NCBI GenBank assembly: GCA_020349245.1 | Contig: CP070764.1 | Location: 3,829,557 to 3,879,346 of the forward strand | Source: Chloroflexota bacterium | Lineage (GTDB): Bacteria > Chloroflexota > Anaerolineae > Anaerolineales > UBA4823 | Reading direction: 5' to 3' | Length of the DNA: 49,790 nucleotides | In this document: positions 7,788 to 16,567 of the stretch, one piece after another | How the letters are laid out: each line of letters begins with the position of its first letter | How positions within the stretch are numbered: the stretch's first letter is position 1 | Translations under genes and position numbers: made by a program | Notes under the pieces: generated by a model | Databases searched by the model: none | Told to the model about the DNA's origin: nothing | The model's input: only the letters and a program-made list of their open reading frames with translations

Positions 7788-7828
7788 CCTGGAATTACAA
7801 ACCATCCAGGTCATCACTGGCCAGTGAT
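7788..7828. repeat. Two adjacent inverted repeats, one a perfect 16-bp palindrome
   Basis: CCTGGA (7788-7793)/TCCAGG (7805-7810) is followed two bases later by the perfect palindrome ATCACTGG-CCAGTGAT (7813-7828). They lie between the M20 gene and the serine hydrolase, both on the minus strand. They could form a terminator for the M20 transcript, although no U-run follows, or a regulator-binding site. The rest of 7717-7887 shows nothing recognisable. Confidence 0.4.
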
Positions 7829-7887
7829 CGCTATCCACGCATGAATTTGCCTTAATCGAATAACAGAACAAACTTCCGAAATAAGTA

Positions 7888-9060
7888 TCATCTGAGGAAA
7901 TCTACTACCGCTGAAGACATTAAAGCTGCGGCGCGCGGCAATGCGCTTTCATCGAAATCAAATCCTGGATGGTGGTGACCGGCATCCAGACCTTTTTCAT
8001 GATTAGCCGAACCGATAAAGAAATAGCACCCGGGGATATCTTCCATCATATAAGCCATATCCTCTGACCCCATTGTGCGTTCCTGGTTATCGATCACATC
8101 CTCCGGATACAAAAACCGGGCGATAGATTGGATAGTATTTGATACTTTAAGATCATTCACGACAGCCGGGGTAACCGGCCAAACCTCCACCTGTGCCTGG
8201 CAGCCCAACGCTTCTGCCACACCGGTCGAGATTTCTTCAAATCTCTGGAGAACAATTTTACGAATTTCAGGGGAAAATGAACGGATGGTTCCTTTAAGTG
8301 TCACAATCTCTGGGATAACATTGAACGCTTCACCGCCAGTCATACTGGTGACACTGACCACCGCAGATTCCAGGGGGTTAACATTACGGGCAACAATGTT
8401 TTGCAGAGCGGATATCACCTGAGCACCAGCAACAACCGGGTCACGGGTCAGATATGGGGCTGCCCCGTGTCCGCCCTTTCCTTTAATCGTTAATTGAAAC
8501 CTGTCAGAAGCTGACATGGCCGGACCTGGCGTAATACCGATCCAGCCAACGGGTTTATCATTCCACAAATGCAGGGATAGGCAAAGGTCAGGCTTCGGGT
8601 TTTCCAGAACACCATCCGCGATCATCGCTTGTGCTCCTCCAAGACCTTCCTCGGCAGGCTGGAAGACAAACTTTACCGTCCCAGAAAGTTCCTGCTTATG
8701 GGATTCCAAAATTCGGGCAACGGCTAATCCAATCGCGGTATGCCCGTCATGTCCGCAGGCATGCATGACACCGGGTATTTGAGAAGCATATTCTGCACCT
8801 GTCTCTTCCTGGATTGGCAGCGCATCCATATCAAAGCGCACCAGCATCACAGACCCTTCACTCGCCCCTTCCAGGGTTGCCACAACACCGGTCTTCCCCA
8901 CCCCAGTAGTCACTTCCAGACCTAGGTCGGTCAGTTCACGGGCAACTATCCCAGCTGTACGGATCTCCTGAAAACCAAGTTCAGGATTGCGATGGAAGTC
9001 TCTCCGGAAATCTTGAGTGTAGGCGAAAAGTTCTTCTGCCTCAGGAATAAAATTAATCAC
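7888..9060 (-). CDS. M20-family metallo-amidohydrolase
   Basis: A 390-residue zinc-dependent amidohydrolase of the hippurate/N-acyl-amino-acid/IAA-conjugate type. Metal-site motifs seen in order are MHACGHDGHTA, PAEEGLGGAQ, MGSEDMAYM and GHHHPGFDFDE. The dimerisation domain includes GKGGHGAAPYLTRDPV. It cleaves amide bonds of acylated amino acids in the cytoplasm; the substrate is unknown. The frame opens at a TTG at 9075, but that codon lies inside the apparent ribosome binding site AGGGAGG. The GTG at 9060, four bases after it, is therefore taken as the start. There is no signal peptide. It is downstream of the PIG-L gene on the same strand but separated from it by 127 bases, so operon membership is uncertain. 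Confidence 0.88.
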   Translation of the reverse strand: MINFIPEAEELFAYTQDFRRDFHRNPELGFQEIRTAGIVARELTDLGLEVTTGVGKTGVVATLEGASEGSVMLVRFDMDALPIQEETGAEYASQIPGVMHACGHDGHTAIGLAVARILESHKQELSGTVKFVFQPAEEGLGGAQAMIADGVLENPKPDLCLSLHLWNDKPVGWIGITPGPAMSASDRFQLTIKGKGGHGAAPYLTRDPVVAGAQVISALQNIVARNVNPLESAVVSVTSMTGGEAFNVIPEIVTLKGTIRSFSPEIRKIVLQRFEEISTGVAEALGCQAQVEVWPVTPAVVNDLKVSNTIQSIARFLYPEDVIDNQERTMGSEDMAYMMEDIPGCYFFIGSANHEKGLDAGHHHPGFDFDESALPRAAALMSSAVVDFLR

Positions 9061-9187
9061 GGTGCCTCCCTGCAATTTTCTCTATGGTCGCACTCAGGAT
9101 CAACTTTAGATTTTTTCAGCTGCGCACTTAAGCGAACAACAAACACTTTCTTTCAAAACGAAATGGAACCGGAAGAATACTGCTACA

Positions 9188-9919
9188 TTATGCGAGAACG
9201 ATCCGCTTAAAATGTTCCTGATAGCGGGGATTTTCAAGGGTGCTGTCCACTGTATGCCGACTGCGTAAACGCTCCTCTAGTTTCTCTGGGTCTCCTATTT
9301 GGCTTTTATGTTCCCGAAGTGCCTGCAGCTTCAACGGCCAATGTTCGGTCACATCCACAGATACATTTGTCTCTTGCGGTAATGAAATCCACACTTCTCG
9401 AACGTTATGCGGGTCTAATTTTTCATCGCGCCACAATTCGATAAAATTTAAATGATCCCTCGCCGCCGGAAAGACAGCATCCAAGGTCGCCTGTCCGGCT
9501 GCCCTGTGGTCCGGATGATTTATATAGGTATCCCGAACATATAGATTCGTTGGATCGCAGGTTACCAGCACATCGGGTTTCTCCTGGCGGATCACACGGG
9601 TTATTTCTTTTCGTAAATTGAGATCAGGGACAAGATATCCATCGGGATGATCAAGAAAACGCACTTTACCCACACCTAATACTGCGGCGGCGGCTAATTG
9701 CTCACCCTGTCTTTGGGTGCACAGCACATCTGGGGTAAGTGCCTTGTCTGCTGTGCCTTTATCCCCACAGGTTAATAAGCAATACGAGACCTGATGACCG
9801 GCCTTCACCCAGCGGGCAATTGTTCCACCACAAAAAAATTCGGGATCATCCGGATGGGCTAGGATAACCAGGATTCGCTGTGGGGATTGCCAATTGTCTG
9901 GTGCTGCAATCTCGCTCAA
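9188..9919 (-). CDS. PIG-L family de-N-acetylase
   Basis: A 243-residue LmbE/PIG-L zinc deacetylase. The N-terminal metal motif AHPDDPEFFCGG is present, as is INHPDHRAAG, which supplies the second His cluster. Family members remove acetyl groups from N-acetylglucosamine conjugates, for example in bacillithiol or mycothiol synthesis, or from small N-acyl compounds. No other thiol-synthesis gene is adjacent, so the substrate stays open. The start codon is TTG, inside the four-base overlap TTGA with the stop of ricT, so translation is probably coupled. It is the last gene of the iscX-nuo-mrp-ricT string. Confidence 0.88.
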   Translation of the reverse strand: MSEIAAPDNWQSPQRILVILAHPDDPEFFCGGTIARWVKAGHQVSYCLLTCGDKGTADKALTPDVLCTQRQGEQLAAAAVLGVGKVRFLDHPDGYLVPDLNLRKEITRVIRQEKPDVLVTCDPTNLYVRDTYINHPDHRAAGQATLDAVFPAARDHLNFIELWRDEKLDPHNVREVWISLPQETNVSVDVTEHWPLKLQALREHKSQIGDPEKLEERLRSRHTVDSTLENPRYQEHFKRIVLA

Positions 9920-10833
9920 TTTGCCCCTTTACCGCAATCACATTCCCCGTTCTCGTGTTTGCCACAAGGCTCATTGGATTTTCGGCGCAGTTCCTCCAAT
10001 TCATCCCAAGGTTGGATATCAAGGCGCTTGAATTCCTCCCTGCCAACCCCTTCGATTTCAACCAGCACCGAGTCCCTTAATGGAAATATATCAACCACCT
10101 TGCCTTCTCCTTGTGGAGTCACGACCCGTTTATTACGTTTCGGCAGCTCCTTGCGAGCATTGACATATTGCTCGTATTCATAAATCAAGCAACACCGCAA
10201 CCTGCCGCACATACCGGTGATCTCTGAAGGGGTCAGGGAGATGCCCTGTTCCTTGGCCATCTTGATCGAGATGGGACTGAATTCTGTCAGGAAAATGGAG
10301 CAGCAGCGGGTTTCCATACCGCATGCCCCCATCCCACCGATTATCTTGGCTACATCGCGGGGTCCAATCTGGCGCATGTCCACCCGCGAACGTTGATATG
10401 TGCGCTGCATGGCTTTCTTCAGAGATTTGAGGTCGACGCGTTCTTCTGTCTCGGTGTTGTACAGAAATGAAAGTCGTTTTCCATCGAAAGAGAATTCTGC
10501 AGAGACTATCTTCACACCTTCAAGTTTTAATTCAGCTGCCTTCGCCCGGCAGCTGATCATTGCTTCAACCGCCTTGCGCTGCCACAACTGGCGCATCAAG
10601 AGATCCCGGGGCGTAGCTTTTCTGGTAATAGATTTCCAGGAACCATGTGGGGGTGAGGAAGGATCCTCCAATATTTGAACAATCTCTCCGAGCTGCTTGC
10701 CTCGGCTGGTCTCAACAACAGCAAAGTCACCAGTCTGCAGATCTTCGAGGTCGCTGGCATCAAAATGATAGATCTTCCCCACTTTCTGGAAGCGAACTCC
10801 AACCACCAATGGATTCGATCGGTCCATGCTCAT
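9916..10833 (-). CDS. ricT: PSP1-domain protein RicT (YaaT)
   Basis: This 305-residue PSP1 protein matches RicT, the subunit of the Bacillus Ric (YaaT-YlbF-YmcA) complex that carries Fe-S clusters and guides RNase Y-dependent RNA processing. Visible marks are [10 protein letters not shown] near the N-terminus, [11 protein letters not shown] and the signature [15 protein letters not shown] in the middle, and [13 protein letters not shown] after it. The C-terminal tail is also cysteine-rich ([13 protein letters not shown]), which could hold another metal. It overlaps mrp upstream by four bases (ATGA) and the PIG-L gene downstream by four. The gene sits among iscX and mrp, in keeping with an Fe-S-dependent role. 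No ylbF or ymcA homologue is in the window. Confidence 0.88.
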   Translation of the reverse strand: MSMDRSNPLVVGVRFQKVGKIYHFDASDLEDLQTGDFAVVETSRGKQLGEIVQILEDPSSPPHGSWKSITRKATPRDLLMRQLWQRKAVEAMISCRAKAAELKLEGVKIVSAEFSFDGKRLSFLYNTETEERVDLKSLKKAMQRTYQRSRVDMRQIGPRDVAKIIGGMGACGMETRCCSIFLTEFSPISIKMAKEQGISLTPSEITGMCGRLRCCLIYEYEQYVNARKELPKRNKRVVTPQGEGKVVDIFPLRDSVLVEIEGVGREEFKRLDIQPWDELEELRRKSNEPCGKHENGECDCGKGAN

Positions 10834-11915
10834 CCTACCATTGTGATGGGAACGAAGTTATTATTTTGCATCGCAGCAACACTGACTTTGGCGGCGATAT
10901 CCATGGCAATAGCGTTCAGGGCTTGAGAAACGGGGGACTCTGGATCGCTCACGGTGACCGGTACACCCTGATCGCCACCTTCGCGCACAGCCGGATCCAT
11001 GGGAATAGCGCCGATAAATGGTACACCACTTTCTTTCGCTAGTTTTTCACCGCCGCCAGAGCCGAATACATCCAAACGTGTTCCATCAGGCAAATCCAGG
11101 TAACTCATATTCTCAACGACACCAAAGATGGGGACATTCATCTGGCGGAACATCTCCAGCCCGCGGCGCGCATCATCCAAAGAAACTTGTTGTGGTAGAG
11201 TGACGATCAATCCCCCGCTCAATGGCAGCGATTGCGCCAGACTAAGACCAGCATCTCCGGTCCCTGGTGGTAAATCGATAACCAGGTAATCAAGCTCCCC
11301 CCATTCAACATCACTCAAGAACTGGCGGATTGCCGAGTGGAGCATCGGACCACGCCAAATAAGCGGTTGGTCAGCTTTAACCATGAAGCCGATCGACATC
11401 AGCTTTACACCATGAGCTTCCGCCGGCAAAAGCTTCTCTGTGCCTGCGGGTGGTAAATGCTCCACACCCATCATGGTTGGAATGTTTGGTCCATAAATGT
11501 CCGCATCAAGAAGTCCGACACGAGCTCCTGATTTTGCCAGGATTACGGCGAGATTGACAGCCAAGGTGCTTTTTCCAACTCCGCCTTTACCCGAAGCAAC
11601 AGCAATTGCATTGCGAATCGGCAATTCCAAAAGTCCACGTTGCCTGCCATCAGTCGGTACATTAGCATCCATCTTGATGGATACATTTACGACCCCCGGG
11701 ATAGCAGCCACGGCCTCACGAGCTTCTCGTTCAATCTGTGAACGGAGTGGACAAGCTGGTGTCGTCAGGACAACCGTGAAGCCAACCTCCCCAGCGTCAA
11801 TTTGCACATCACGGATCATGTTAAGACTTACCAGATCCTTGTGCAGCTCAGGCTCTTGCACTTTGCTGAGCGCCTCGAGGACCAATTTTTCATTCACCTT
11901 CTTTTCATCAGACAT
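10830..11915 (-). CDS. mrp: Mrp/ApbC-type Fe-S carrier ATPase without the CxxC motif
   Basis: A 361-residue P-loop ATPase of the Mrp/NBP35 family, which carries Fe-S clusters to apoproteins. Residues 1-85 are the MIP18/DUF59 domain with [10 protein letters not shown]. The deviant Walker A is [10 protein letters not shown] at about residue 108, and [14 protein letters not shown] follows. Most members bind the cluster between two subunits through CxxC after VENMSY. Here the segment reads [19 protein letters not shown], with no cysteine at all. Either the cluster is held differently, or the protein works as a MinD-like ATPase or adaptor. It overlaps ricT by four bases and follows nuoI, within an Fe-S-rich operon. 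Confidence 0.9.
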   Translation of the reverse strand: MSDEKKVNEKLVLEALSKVQEPELHKDLVSLNMIRDVQIDAGEVGFTVVLTTPACPLRSQIEREAREAVAAIPGVVNVSIKMDANVPTDGRQRGLLELPIRNAIAVASGKGGVGKSTLAVNLAVILAKSGARVGLLDADIYGPNIPTMMGVEHLPPAGTEKLLPAEAHGVKLMSIGFMVKADQPLIWRGPMLHSAIRQFLSDVEWGELDYLVIDLPPGTGDAGLSLAQSLPLSGGLIVTLPQQVSLDDARRGLEMFRQMNVPIFGVVENMSYLDLPDGTRLDVFGSGGGEKLAKESGVPFIGAIPMDPAVREGGDQGVPVTVSDPESPVSQALNAIAMDIAAKVSVAAMQNNNFVPITMVG

Positions 11916-11986
11916 GTATATTTTCCTTGTGATAATTACCGGTAAAGAACCATCAACTCATCTTTCATTTAGCGGATATCAAGCAA

Positions 11987-12622
11987 TTAATTCTTCTCAC
12001 GGGCTGCTTTCTTGGCTGCTTTCGCCGCTTCCGCTTCAGCACGGGCAGCTTCTTCCCGGGCATAATTTGAAGGTCGGATCGAAGCATAATAGGACACAGG
12101 TCGGGAGAGCCGCTCTTTATTGAAGATATTGTGCTTGAAGCGATCATATACAGCGATCTCGTAATCGTGATCCATCTTGATCGCATCAAATGGGCAATAT
12201 TCGGCACAGAGACCACAATTCATGCATATATCCACATCAATATAAAATTCAGCTGGCTCAGGTACAGGTCTGCCGGTATCGGGATCATTGGTACGTTCAA
12301 TCCATATGCACTGCGGGGGGCAAACCTTTGCGCAGATTCCACATGAGGTACAGCGGTCTTGTTTTTCGCCATCCTCATTCACCTCGTAAATCAAAAAGGG
12401 AATGAAGCGAAATTCCTCCGGTACCGGCAGTTTCTCCTCGGGGTATTGAATCGTGAAGATCCCTCTGGCATCAACACTTTTCCGGTTATCTATCCCATCG
12501 GTAGTGTAGTAGCGTCTCTTCCCTCGCGTTAACCAGCGAATATCCTCCAAATAGGTGTTCATGAAGTGTTTAAATGTGATGCTCAAACCCTTCAGAAGTC
12601 CTTTTCCATACATTTCAGCCAT
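11987..12622 (-). CDS. nuoI: NADH-quinone oxidoreductase subunit I
   Basis: A 211-residue subunit with two 4Fe-4S clusters (N6a, N6b) that pass electrons towards cluster N2. The two motifs CTSCGICAKVCPPQC and CMNCGLCAEYCPFDA are complete. An N-terminal amphipathic region lies before them and a charged Ala/Lys/Glu-rich tail after. The frame opens at a TTG two codons earlier, but GGAG seven bases ahead of ATG 12622 supports the later start. It follows nuoCD. The gene set here is B, C, D and I only, so partner subunits must be elsewhere in the genome, or the module works with another electron donor. Confidence 0.93.
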   Translation of the reverse strand: MAEMYGKGLLKGLSITFKHFMNTYLEDIRWLTRGKRRYYTTDGIDNRKSVDARGIFTIQYPEEKLPVPEEFRFIPFLIYEVNEDGEKQDRCTSCGICAKVCPPQCIWIERTNDPDTGRPVPEPAEFYIDVDICMNCGLCAEYCPFDAIKMDHDYEIAVYDRFKHNIFNKERLSRPVSYYASIRPSNYAREEAARAEAEAAKAAKKAAREKN

Positions 12623-12683
12623 AATCAAACTCCGTGTAGGATGCCTTTGAAATCATTTACCCGACAACGAATCCACCTGACCT

Positions 12684-14426
12684 TTACCGATCCGTTTCTC
12701 CGAGCACAATATCAATCGAACCAAGAATTGAGACGACGTCTGCAATCTTATAATTCCTGCTCATCACTCCCAGGGCAGTTAAGTTGATAAAAGAGGGCGC
12801 CCGAACATGATAGCGCCAGGGATTCGGTTTTCCATTGGAAACCACATAGAAGCCTAATTCACCCTTCGGGCCTTCGACTCGACCGTATGCCTCACCTGCT
12901 GGCACCCGGACTTGGTACTGCGGTTTTCCTTCCTGTATCGGTCCCTCCGGGATATCCCGAATAACTTGCTCTAATATGCGGATGCTCTGGCGAATTTCGT
13001 CGAGCCGGATCAAGTACCGGTCGTAGATATCTCCGTGATAGCGGACTGCGACATCAAAATCAAAGCGGTCATAGATGCTGTATGGGTCCGCCCGGCGGAT
13101 ATCATACGGAACACCAGATGCGCGCAGCAATGGGCCAACGGCAGAGTGTGCAATCGCTTGTTCCGCAGTTAATATCCCGACATTAATCGCCCTGGCGCGG
13201 ATGATTTCATTGTTGGTGAGGAAATTATCCAGGTCGTCGATTTTTCGCGGCAACCTTTCCAGTACAAGGCCTTTCACCTGTTCAAACACGCCCTCCGGCA
13301 AGTCGCGTGCTACACCCGCAAACCGGTAGTAATTACACATCATCCGCGAACCACTGACAGCTTCGAAAATATCCAGGATCAGCTCCCGTTCTTCGAAAGC
13401 GTACAGCAGTGGTGTGAAGAATGCGCCAAGGTCATTGAGCAGGAATCCAATGGCTGCCAGGTGATTGACAATGCGGGTCAATTCCGCCATCATCACCCTA
13501 ATGTACTCAGCTCTTTCTGGAGGTTGTACACCCATCAGTTTCTCAACCGCCAGGACATAACCGAAGTTATTACTCATTGAATTGAAATAATCCAACCGAT
13601 CCGTGAAAGGTATGTTCATCAGGAAGGTATTTCGCTCACCAATTTTCTCGTGATTGCGGTGCAGGTATCCCATCACGGGTTCGAGATCAACAACAGTCTC
13701 CCCATCCAGGCGAGCCACCATTCTGAAAACCCCGTGTGTCGAAGGATGCTGGGGTCCAAGATTGACGATAATCTGATCTGTGCTGATCGCGGTTTCGCTG
13801 ACTGCATGGTCAAACCTACCAACACCAGCATATACTGCTGTCTCGCCTTCCGGCGACCAGAACTCCGGATTAAATCCTTCAGGGTAATCCACATTTTTAT
13901 TGAAGGGATTGCTATCCTCTGCCCGGATGATATCGCCTCCTGGCCAGCGACTCTTGAATGGTTTGCCCTCCTCTTCGAAGAATGGCTCCCGCCAATCTTT
14001 TCTCAACGGATGTCCTTCGAATCCTTCCCACAACAAGACACGCTTCAGGTCTGGATGTCCCGAAAAGCGGATCCCCATCAAATCCCAGACTTCCCTTTCT
14101 TGCAGATTTGCGCCTGGGACCATGGGTGTAAGTGATGGCACCACCGGGTCATCCCGATCAACCTGTACTTTGTATACCAGTGCCGGCCCACCGGTAGTCT
14201 TGTAAGCATGATAAACGACTTCCATGCGATTGTCTGGGAGATAATCTACCCCTGTCACAGAGGATAAGAAATCGTAACCAAATTCATCACGCATCACCGC
14301 GACAAATTCAAGTAGCTTATCCGTAGGTACAATGTAACCCTCGTATCCTTCACGTTCATCCCGGCTGACTTCAGGAAACCGTTCTTCAACCGGTGTTTTT
14401 TCTTCAACAAGGACTTCTTCACTCAT
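12684..14426 (-). CDS. nuoCD: NADH-quinone oxidoreductase, fused subunits C and D
   Basis: A 580-residue fusion. The NuoC (30-kDa) domain covers about residues 20-185, with [21 protein letters not shown] and LRKDWR. The NuoD (49-kDa) domain starts near residue 215 with [15 protein letters not shown] and includes [12 protein letters not shown]. It ends with the usual [20 protein letters not shown] and GETDR. NuoD lines the quinone site next to cluster N2 in NuoB. The fusion occurs in several phyla and is not itself unusual. The start ATG is 14 bases after nuoB. The linker region around residues 185-210 contains [20 protein letters not shown]. Confidence 0.94.
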   Translation of the reverse strand: MSEEVLVEEKTPVEERFPEVSRDEREGYEGYIVPTDKLLEFVAVMRDEFGYDFLSSVTGVDYLPDNRMEVVYHAYKTTGGPALVYKVQVDRDDPVVPSLTPMVPGANLQEREVWDLMGIRFSGHPDLKRVLLWEGFEGHPLRKDWREPFFEEEGKPFKSRWPGGDIIRAEDSNPFNKNVDYPEGFNPEFWSPEGETAVYAGVGRFDHAVSETAISTDQIIVNLGPQHPSTHGVFRMVARLDGETVVDLEPVMGYLHRNHEKIGERNTFLMNIPFTDRLDYFNSMSNNFGYVLAVEKLMGVQPPERAEYIRVMMAELTRIVNHLAAIGFLLNDLGAFFTPLLYAFEERELILDIFEAVSGSRMMCNYYRFAGVARDLPEGVFEQVKGLVLERLPRKIDDLDNFLTNNEIIRARAINVGILTAEQAIAHSAVGPLLRASGVPYDIRRADPYSIYDRFDFDVAVRYHGDIYDRYLIRLDEIRQSIRILEQVIRDIPEGPIQEGKPQYQVRVPAGEAYGRVEGPKGELGFYVVSNGKPNPWRYHVRAPSFINLTALGVMSRNYKIADVVSILGSIDIVLGETDR

Positions 14427-14440
14427 CTCATCACTCCAAG

Positions 14441-15094
14441 TTAGGCTTCTTCCGCGGCAGGGACAGTTAAATCATCAACTTGCTTCTCGGCAGTGTATTG
14501 CTGGATTAAGCCGTATTCACGGGGATCCATCAGATCCGGTCCCAAAACAGGAACGGGAATCGGCTCAACCGGGTCTTTACTATACCAACGCACATTCTTT
14601 ATCGATTGTTTATCGATCTTTTTCTGCAGGGTGATCAAACCATGCAGGAGCGCCTGAGGTGTTGGGGGACAACCAGGGACATACACATCCACCGGGATAA
14701 ACTTGTCAACACCATCCACAACGCTGTAACCTTCTTTGAACGGGCCGCCACCGGAGGCACAGGCTCCCATTGCCAAAACATATTTCGGCTCAGGCATCTG
14801 GTTATATAGACGCACAATCTGCGGGATCATCTTTTTTGTGACTGTACCGGAGACAATCATCAGGTCGCTTTGCCGTGGACTGGGTCGCATAACTTCCATG
14901 CCAAATCTAGAAAAATCAAAGCGGCTGGTAGCAGCACAGATCATCTCAATCCCGCAGCAAGCCAGGCCAAACATCATCGGCCAAATCGAGTTTCTCCGAC
15001 TCCAGTTATAGACTTTATCCAGGGTGGTAATTGCTACCTGCCCTTCCATCTCAGGGGGGATGTCATATCCGGTAGTATTCAACTCTTCAGTCAT
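14441..15094 (-). CDS. nuoB: NADH-quinone oxidoreductase subunit B
   Basis: A 217-residue subunit carrying cluster N2, the last Fe-S centre before quinone. The four ligand cysteines are visible: Cys46 and Cys47 in LACCGIEM, Cys112 in GACASGGG and Cys142 in VPGCPPTP. The C-terminal 40 residues are an acidic extension beyond the core. Its ATG overlaps the stop of iscX by four bases (ATGA), so it is translationally coupled to a gene for a small Fe-S assembly factor. No nuoA lies upstream, which is the usual neighbour. Confidence 0.94.
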   Translation of the reverse strand: MTEELNTTGYDIPPEMEGQVAITTLDKVYNWSRRNSIWPMMFGLACCGIEMICAATSRFDFSRFGMEVMRPSPRQSDLMIVSGTVTKKMIPQIVRLYNQMPEPKYVLAMGACASGGGPFKEGYSVVDGVDKFIPVDVYVPGCPPTPQALLHGLITLQKKIDKQSIKNVRWYSKDPVEPIPVPVLGPDLMDPREYGLIQQYTAEKQVDDLTVPAAEEA

Positions 15095-15312
15095 AACCAG
15101 GCTACCTCCTCATACCATTCTTGATATATTGCTGACAAGATGCCATCGTTTGCCAGCTCGGGATCATCCACAAATCCGGGGAGTTCCAAGGTCCAGTGAT
15201 AGATCATCATCAAGGAGACATCTTCAATGTTGACTTCTGGATGCATCTTGGACAATGCCTTCGCAATGGCAAAGGAATCTTCCCAGGATAGCGACATCTC
15301 TTCTGGCGTCAC
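15091..15312 (-). CDS. iscX: IscX-like Fe-S assembly protein
   Basis: A 73-residue acidic protein that matches the IscX (YfhJ) pattern. It has [22 protein letters not shown], then a Trp, [16 protein letters not shown] and a final W-x-E-E. IscX binds the cysteine desulfurase IscS and iron and tunes Fe-S assembly. No iscS or iscU is in the window. Two starts are possible: GTG at 15312, almost at the predicted transcription start (leaderless), or ATG at 15297, directly after AGAAGAG. Being first in the nuoB-nuoCD-nuoI-mrp-ricT operon, it ties complex I core production to Fe-S supply. Assignment is from pattern memory; a profile search would settle it. Confidence 0.75.
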   Translation of the reverse strand: MTPEEMSLSWEDSFAIAKALSKMHPEVNIEDVSLMMIYHWTLELPGFVDDPELANDGILSAIYQEWYEEVAWL

Positions 15313-15320
15313 AATGGCTT

Positions 15321-15348
15321 ATTATACCGGATATATTTTGGTTGTCAA
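15321..15348 (-). promoter_or_regulatory. Promoter for the iscX-nuo-mrp-ricT operon
   Basis: Minus-strand TTGACA (15343-15348) and TATAAT (15321-15326), both perfect, with a 16-base spacer. Start predicted near 15314, giving a very short or absent leader for iscX. The 24-bp palindrome lies immediately upstream of the -35. Confidence 0.8.
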
Positions 15349-15356
15349 ACTCACTA

Positions 15357-15380
15357 TTACGCAAATAATTATTTGCGTAA
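15357..15380. promoter_or_regulatory. Perfect 24-bp palindrome, operator for the SufR-like regulator
   Basis: TTACGCAAATAA is followed directly by its exact reverse complement. The site sits eight bases upstream of the -35 of the iscX promoter and covers the -35 region of the divergent regulator promoter. The likely effect is autorepression of the regulator, with either repression or activation of the iscX operon. Binding by the adjacent regulator is inference from position and symmetry. Confidence 0.75.
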
Positions 15381-15400
15381 ATCATTAAAACCTGTATAAT
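15373..15400 (+). promoter_or_regulatory. Promoter of the SufR-like regulator gene
   Basis: TATAAT at 15395-15400 with a weak -35 (TTGCGT, 15373-15378) 16 bases upstream. The -35 lies inside the palindrome, so a bound regulator would cover it. The predicted leader is about 45 bases. Confidence 0.55.
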
Positions 15401-15452
15401 TGCGAAGTGAGATATGTCAGTCTTATCATAGTTTATCCAGGATTAGAGCCCC

Positions 15453-16070
15453 GTGAAGACAACTCGCCAAAAACTGCTCGAGAACGTCAAAAACAGACCC
15501 GGTATAACCGCGGCGGAACTCAGCCGAGCGTTAAAGGTCACGCCATCCGATGTCCGTCACCACTTATCTATTATGATCGATGAAGGATTGGTCGTTACTG
15601 CTGGCCAAGAAAACCATGGCAAAAGGGGTCGCCCAGCAAGACGCTTTAGCTTATCTGTCACTGCCCAACGGGATAACTTTGATTTACTCTCCAGTTCTTT
15701 ACTGAAGATCTATTTCGGTCAACACTCCCCTGAGGAGCGCACCACCTATCTCCGCCAAGTTGCCAGTAACCTGAGCGGTGGACCCGAGGTACCTGGTCCC
15801 CTCGCACAACGTCTCGTCGCGGGAGTACAAACACTAAACAAATTAGGCTACCAGGCGAGGTGGGAAGCGCACGCAGTTGCACCAAGAATCATTTTCGAAC
15901 ACTGCCCCTTTGCTGCACTCCGAACTGAGCATCCCGAATTATGCCAGCTGGATACTTATCTTGTCGAGCATTTGCTTGATGAGCAAGTTTACCAGCAAGA
16001 GGCTAGTGCCCACCGGTTTGATGGAATCTGCTTGTTTCTGGTAGGAGAGAGCCGTTCCCCGATAGAATGA
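15453..16070 (+). CDS. SufR-like Fe-S-sensing transcriptional regulator
   Basis: A 205-residue regulator. Residues 1-60 form a winged helix-turn-helix (GITAAELSRALKVTPSDVRHH, then GLVVTAG and KRGRPARRFSLS). The C-terminal part carries Cys151, Cys164 and Cys193. The first spacing is exactly C-x12-C, and the second is 28 residues, which equals x13-C-x14 of the SufR motif C-x12-C-x13-C-x14-C. The third Cys position of that motif is Gln178 here. SufR-type proteins bind a 4Fe-4S cluster and repress Fe-S biogenesis genes when the cluster is present. The divergent iscX-nuo operon and the palindrome between them fit that role. The start codon is GTG with a weak ribosome binding site. Confidence 0.8.
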   Translation: MKTTRQKLLENVKNRPGITAAELSRALKVTPSDVRHHLSIMIDEGLVVTAGQENHGKRGRPARRFSLSVTAQRDNFDLLSSSLLKIYFGQHSPEERTTYLRQVASNLSGGPEVPGPLAQRLVAGVQTLNKLGYQARWEAHAVAPRIIFEHCPFAALRTEHPELCQLDTYLVEHLLDEQVYQQEASAHRFDGICLFLVGESRSPIE

Positions 16071-16254
16071 TGCGCTTCACTTCTTCGTAGAAACCTGATA
16101 ACGTAAATGAAAGAGTTGATTTTTTCTTTTAATTAATAATTTTCGCTGAAAGAAGTTTCCTGTATTTTCCCCATGCTCCCGTTTTCTAGAGGGAATTCTT
16201 CTTTACAAACCCACCATACATTACTCATTTACCAAATGTCCGATGATGGAAAAT

Positions 16255-16458
16255 TTACTTCTCCCTGGCAGCTTTCTCCAAAAAATCGAAACCACTTCTA
16301 ATTAATTTTTCACGCTGCTCTGGGTGGAGCTCTCCGCTATCGATCATCCGCAGGAGAGACCCCCGAACTCCGCTCGCCTGGTGTGCCCAGTATGAATCTG
16401 CAGATAAGCGTTCCAAGCGGGCGATTAACAAATGGACCAAATCATCATCATGCTTCAC
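16255..16458 (-). CDS. Small unknown protein (67 residues)
   Basis: I do not recognise this protein. It is a mostly helical, charged 67-residue product starting MKHDDDLVHLLIARLERLS. It contains SYWAHQASGVRGSLLRMID in the middle and ends in a Lys/Arg/Glu-rich helix. It has no cysteine, signal peptide or membrane segment. The start codon is GTG, with GAGAG upstream. The amphipathic pattern and single-gene position suggest a genuine small cytoplasmic protein. The flanking 16071-16254 stretch shows only AT-rich sequence. Confidence 0.55.
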   Translation of the reverse strand: MKHDDDLVHLLIARLERLSADSYWAHQASGVRGSLLRMIDSGELHPEQREKLIRSGFDFLEKAAREK

Positions 16459-16506
16459 AAAATTCTCTCGGTCGAATAATCTTACTTAATATTATCTAAA
16501 ATAAAC

Positions 16507-16539
16507 CAGCCTTGCAATTGTGTATCCACTGCAAGGCTG
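16507..16539 (-). terminator. Intrinsic terminator after the flippase-like gene
   Basis: Perfect 10-bp stem CAGCCTTGCA (16507-16516) / TGCAAGGCTG (16530-16539) with a 13-base loop. On the minus strand it is followed by GGTTTATTTTAG, a U-rich tail. It ends the transcript of the gene at 16568-17560. Confidence 0.75.
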
Positions 16540-16567
16540 AATAATATCGAACAGGCTTTAATGTACT

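Noticed and set aside
9061..9075. TTG start for the M20 amidohydrolase
   Set aside because: The codon lies just ahead of, and the first codons within, the AGGGAGG ribosome binding site that serves the GTG at 9060.
8992..9210. Plus-strand frame between the M20 and PIG-L genes
   Set aside because: Starts inside the M20 coding region on the opposite strand, lacks a ribosome binding site and has no recognisable protein pattern.
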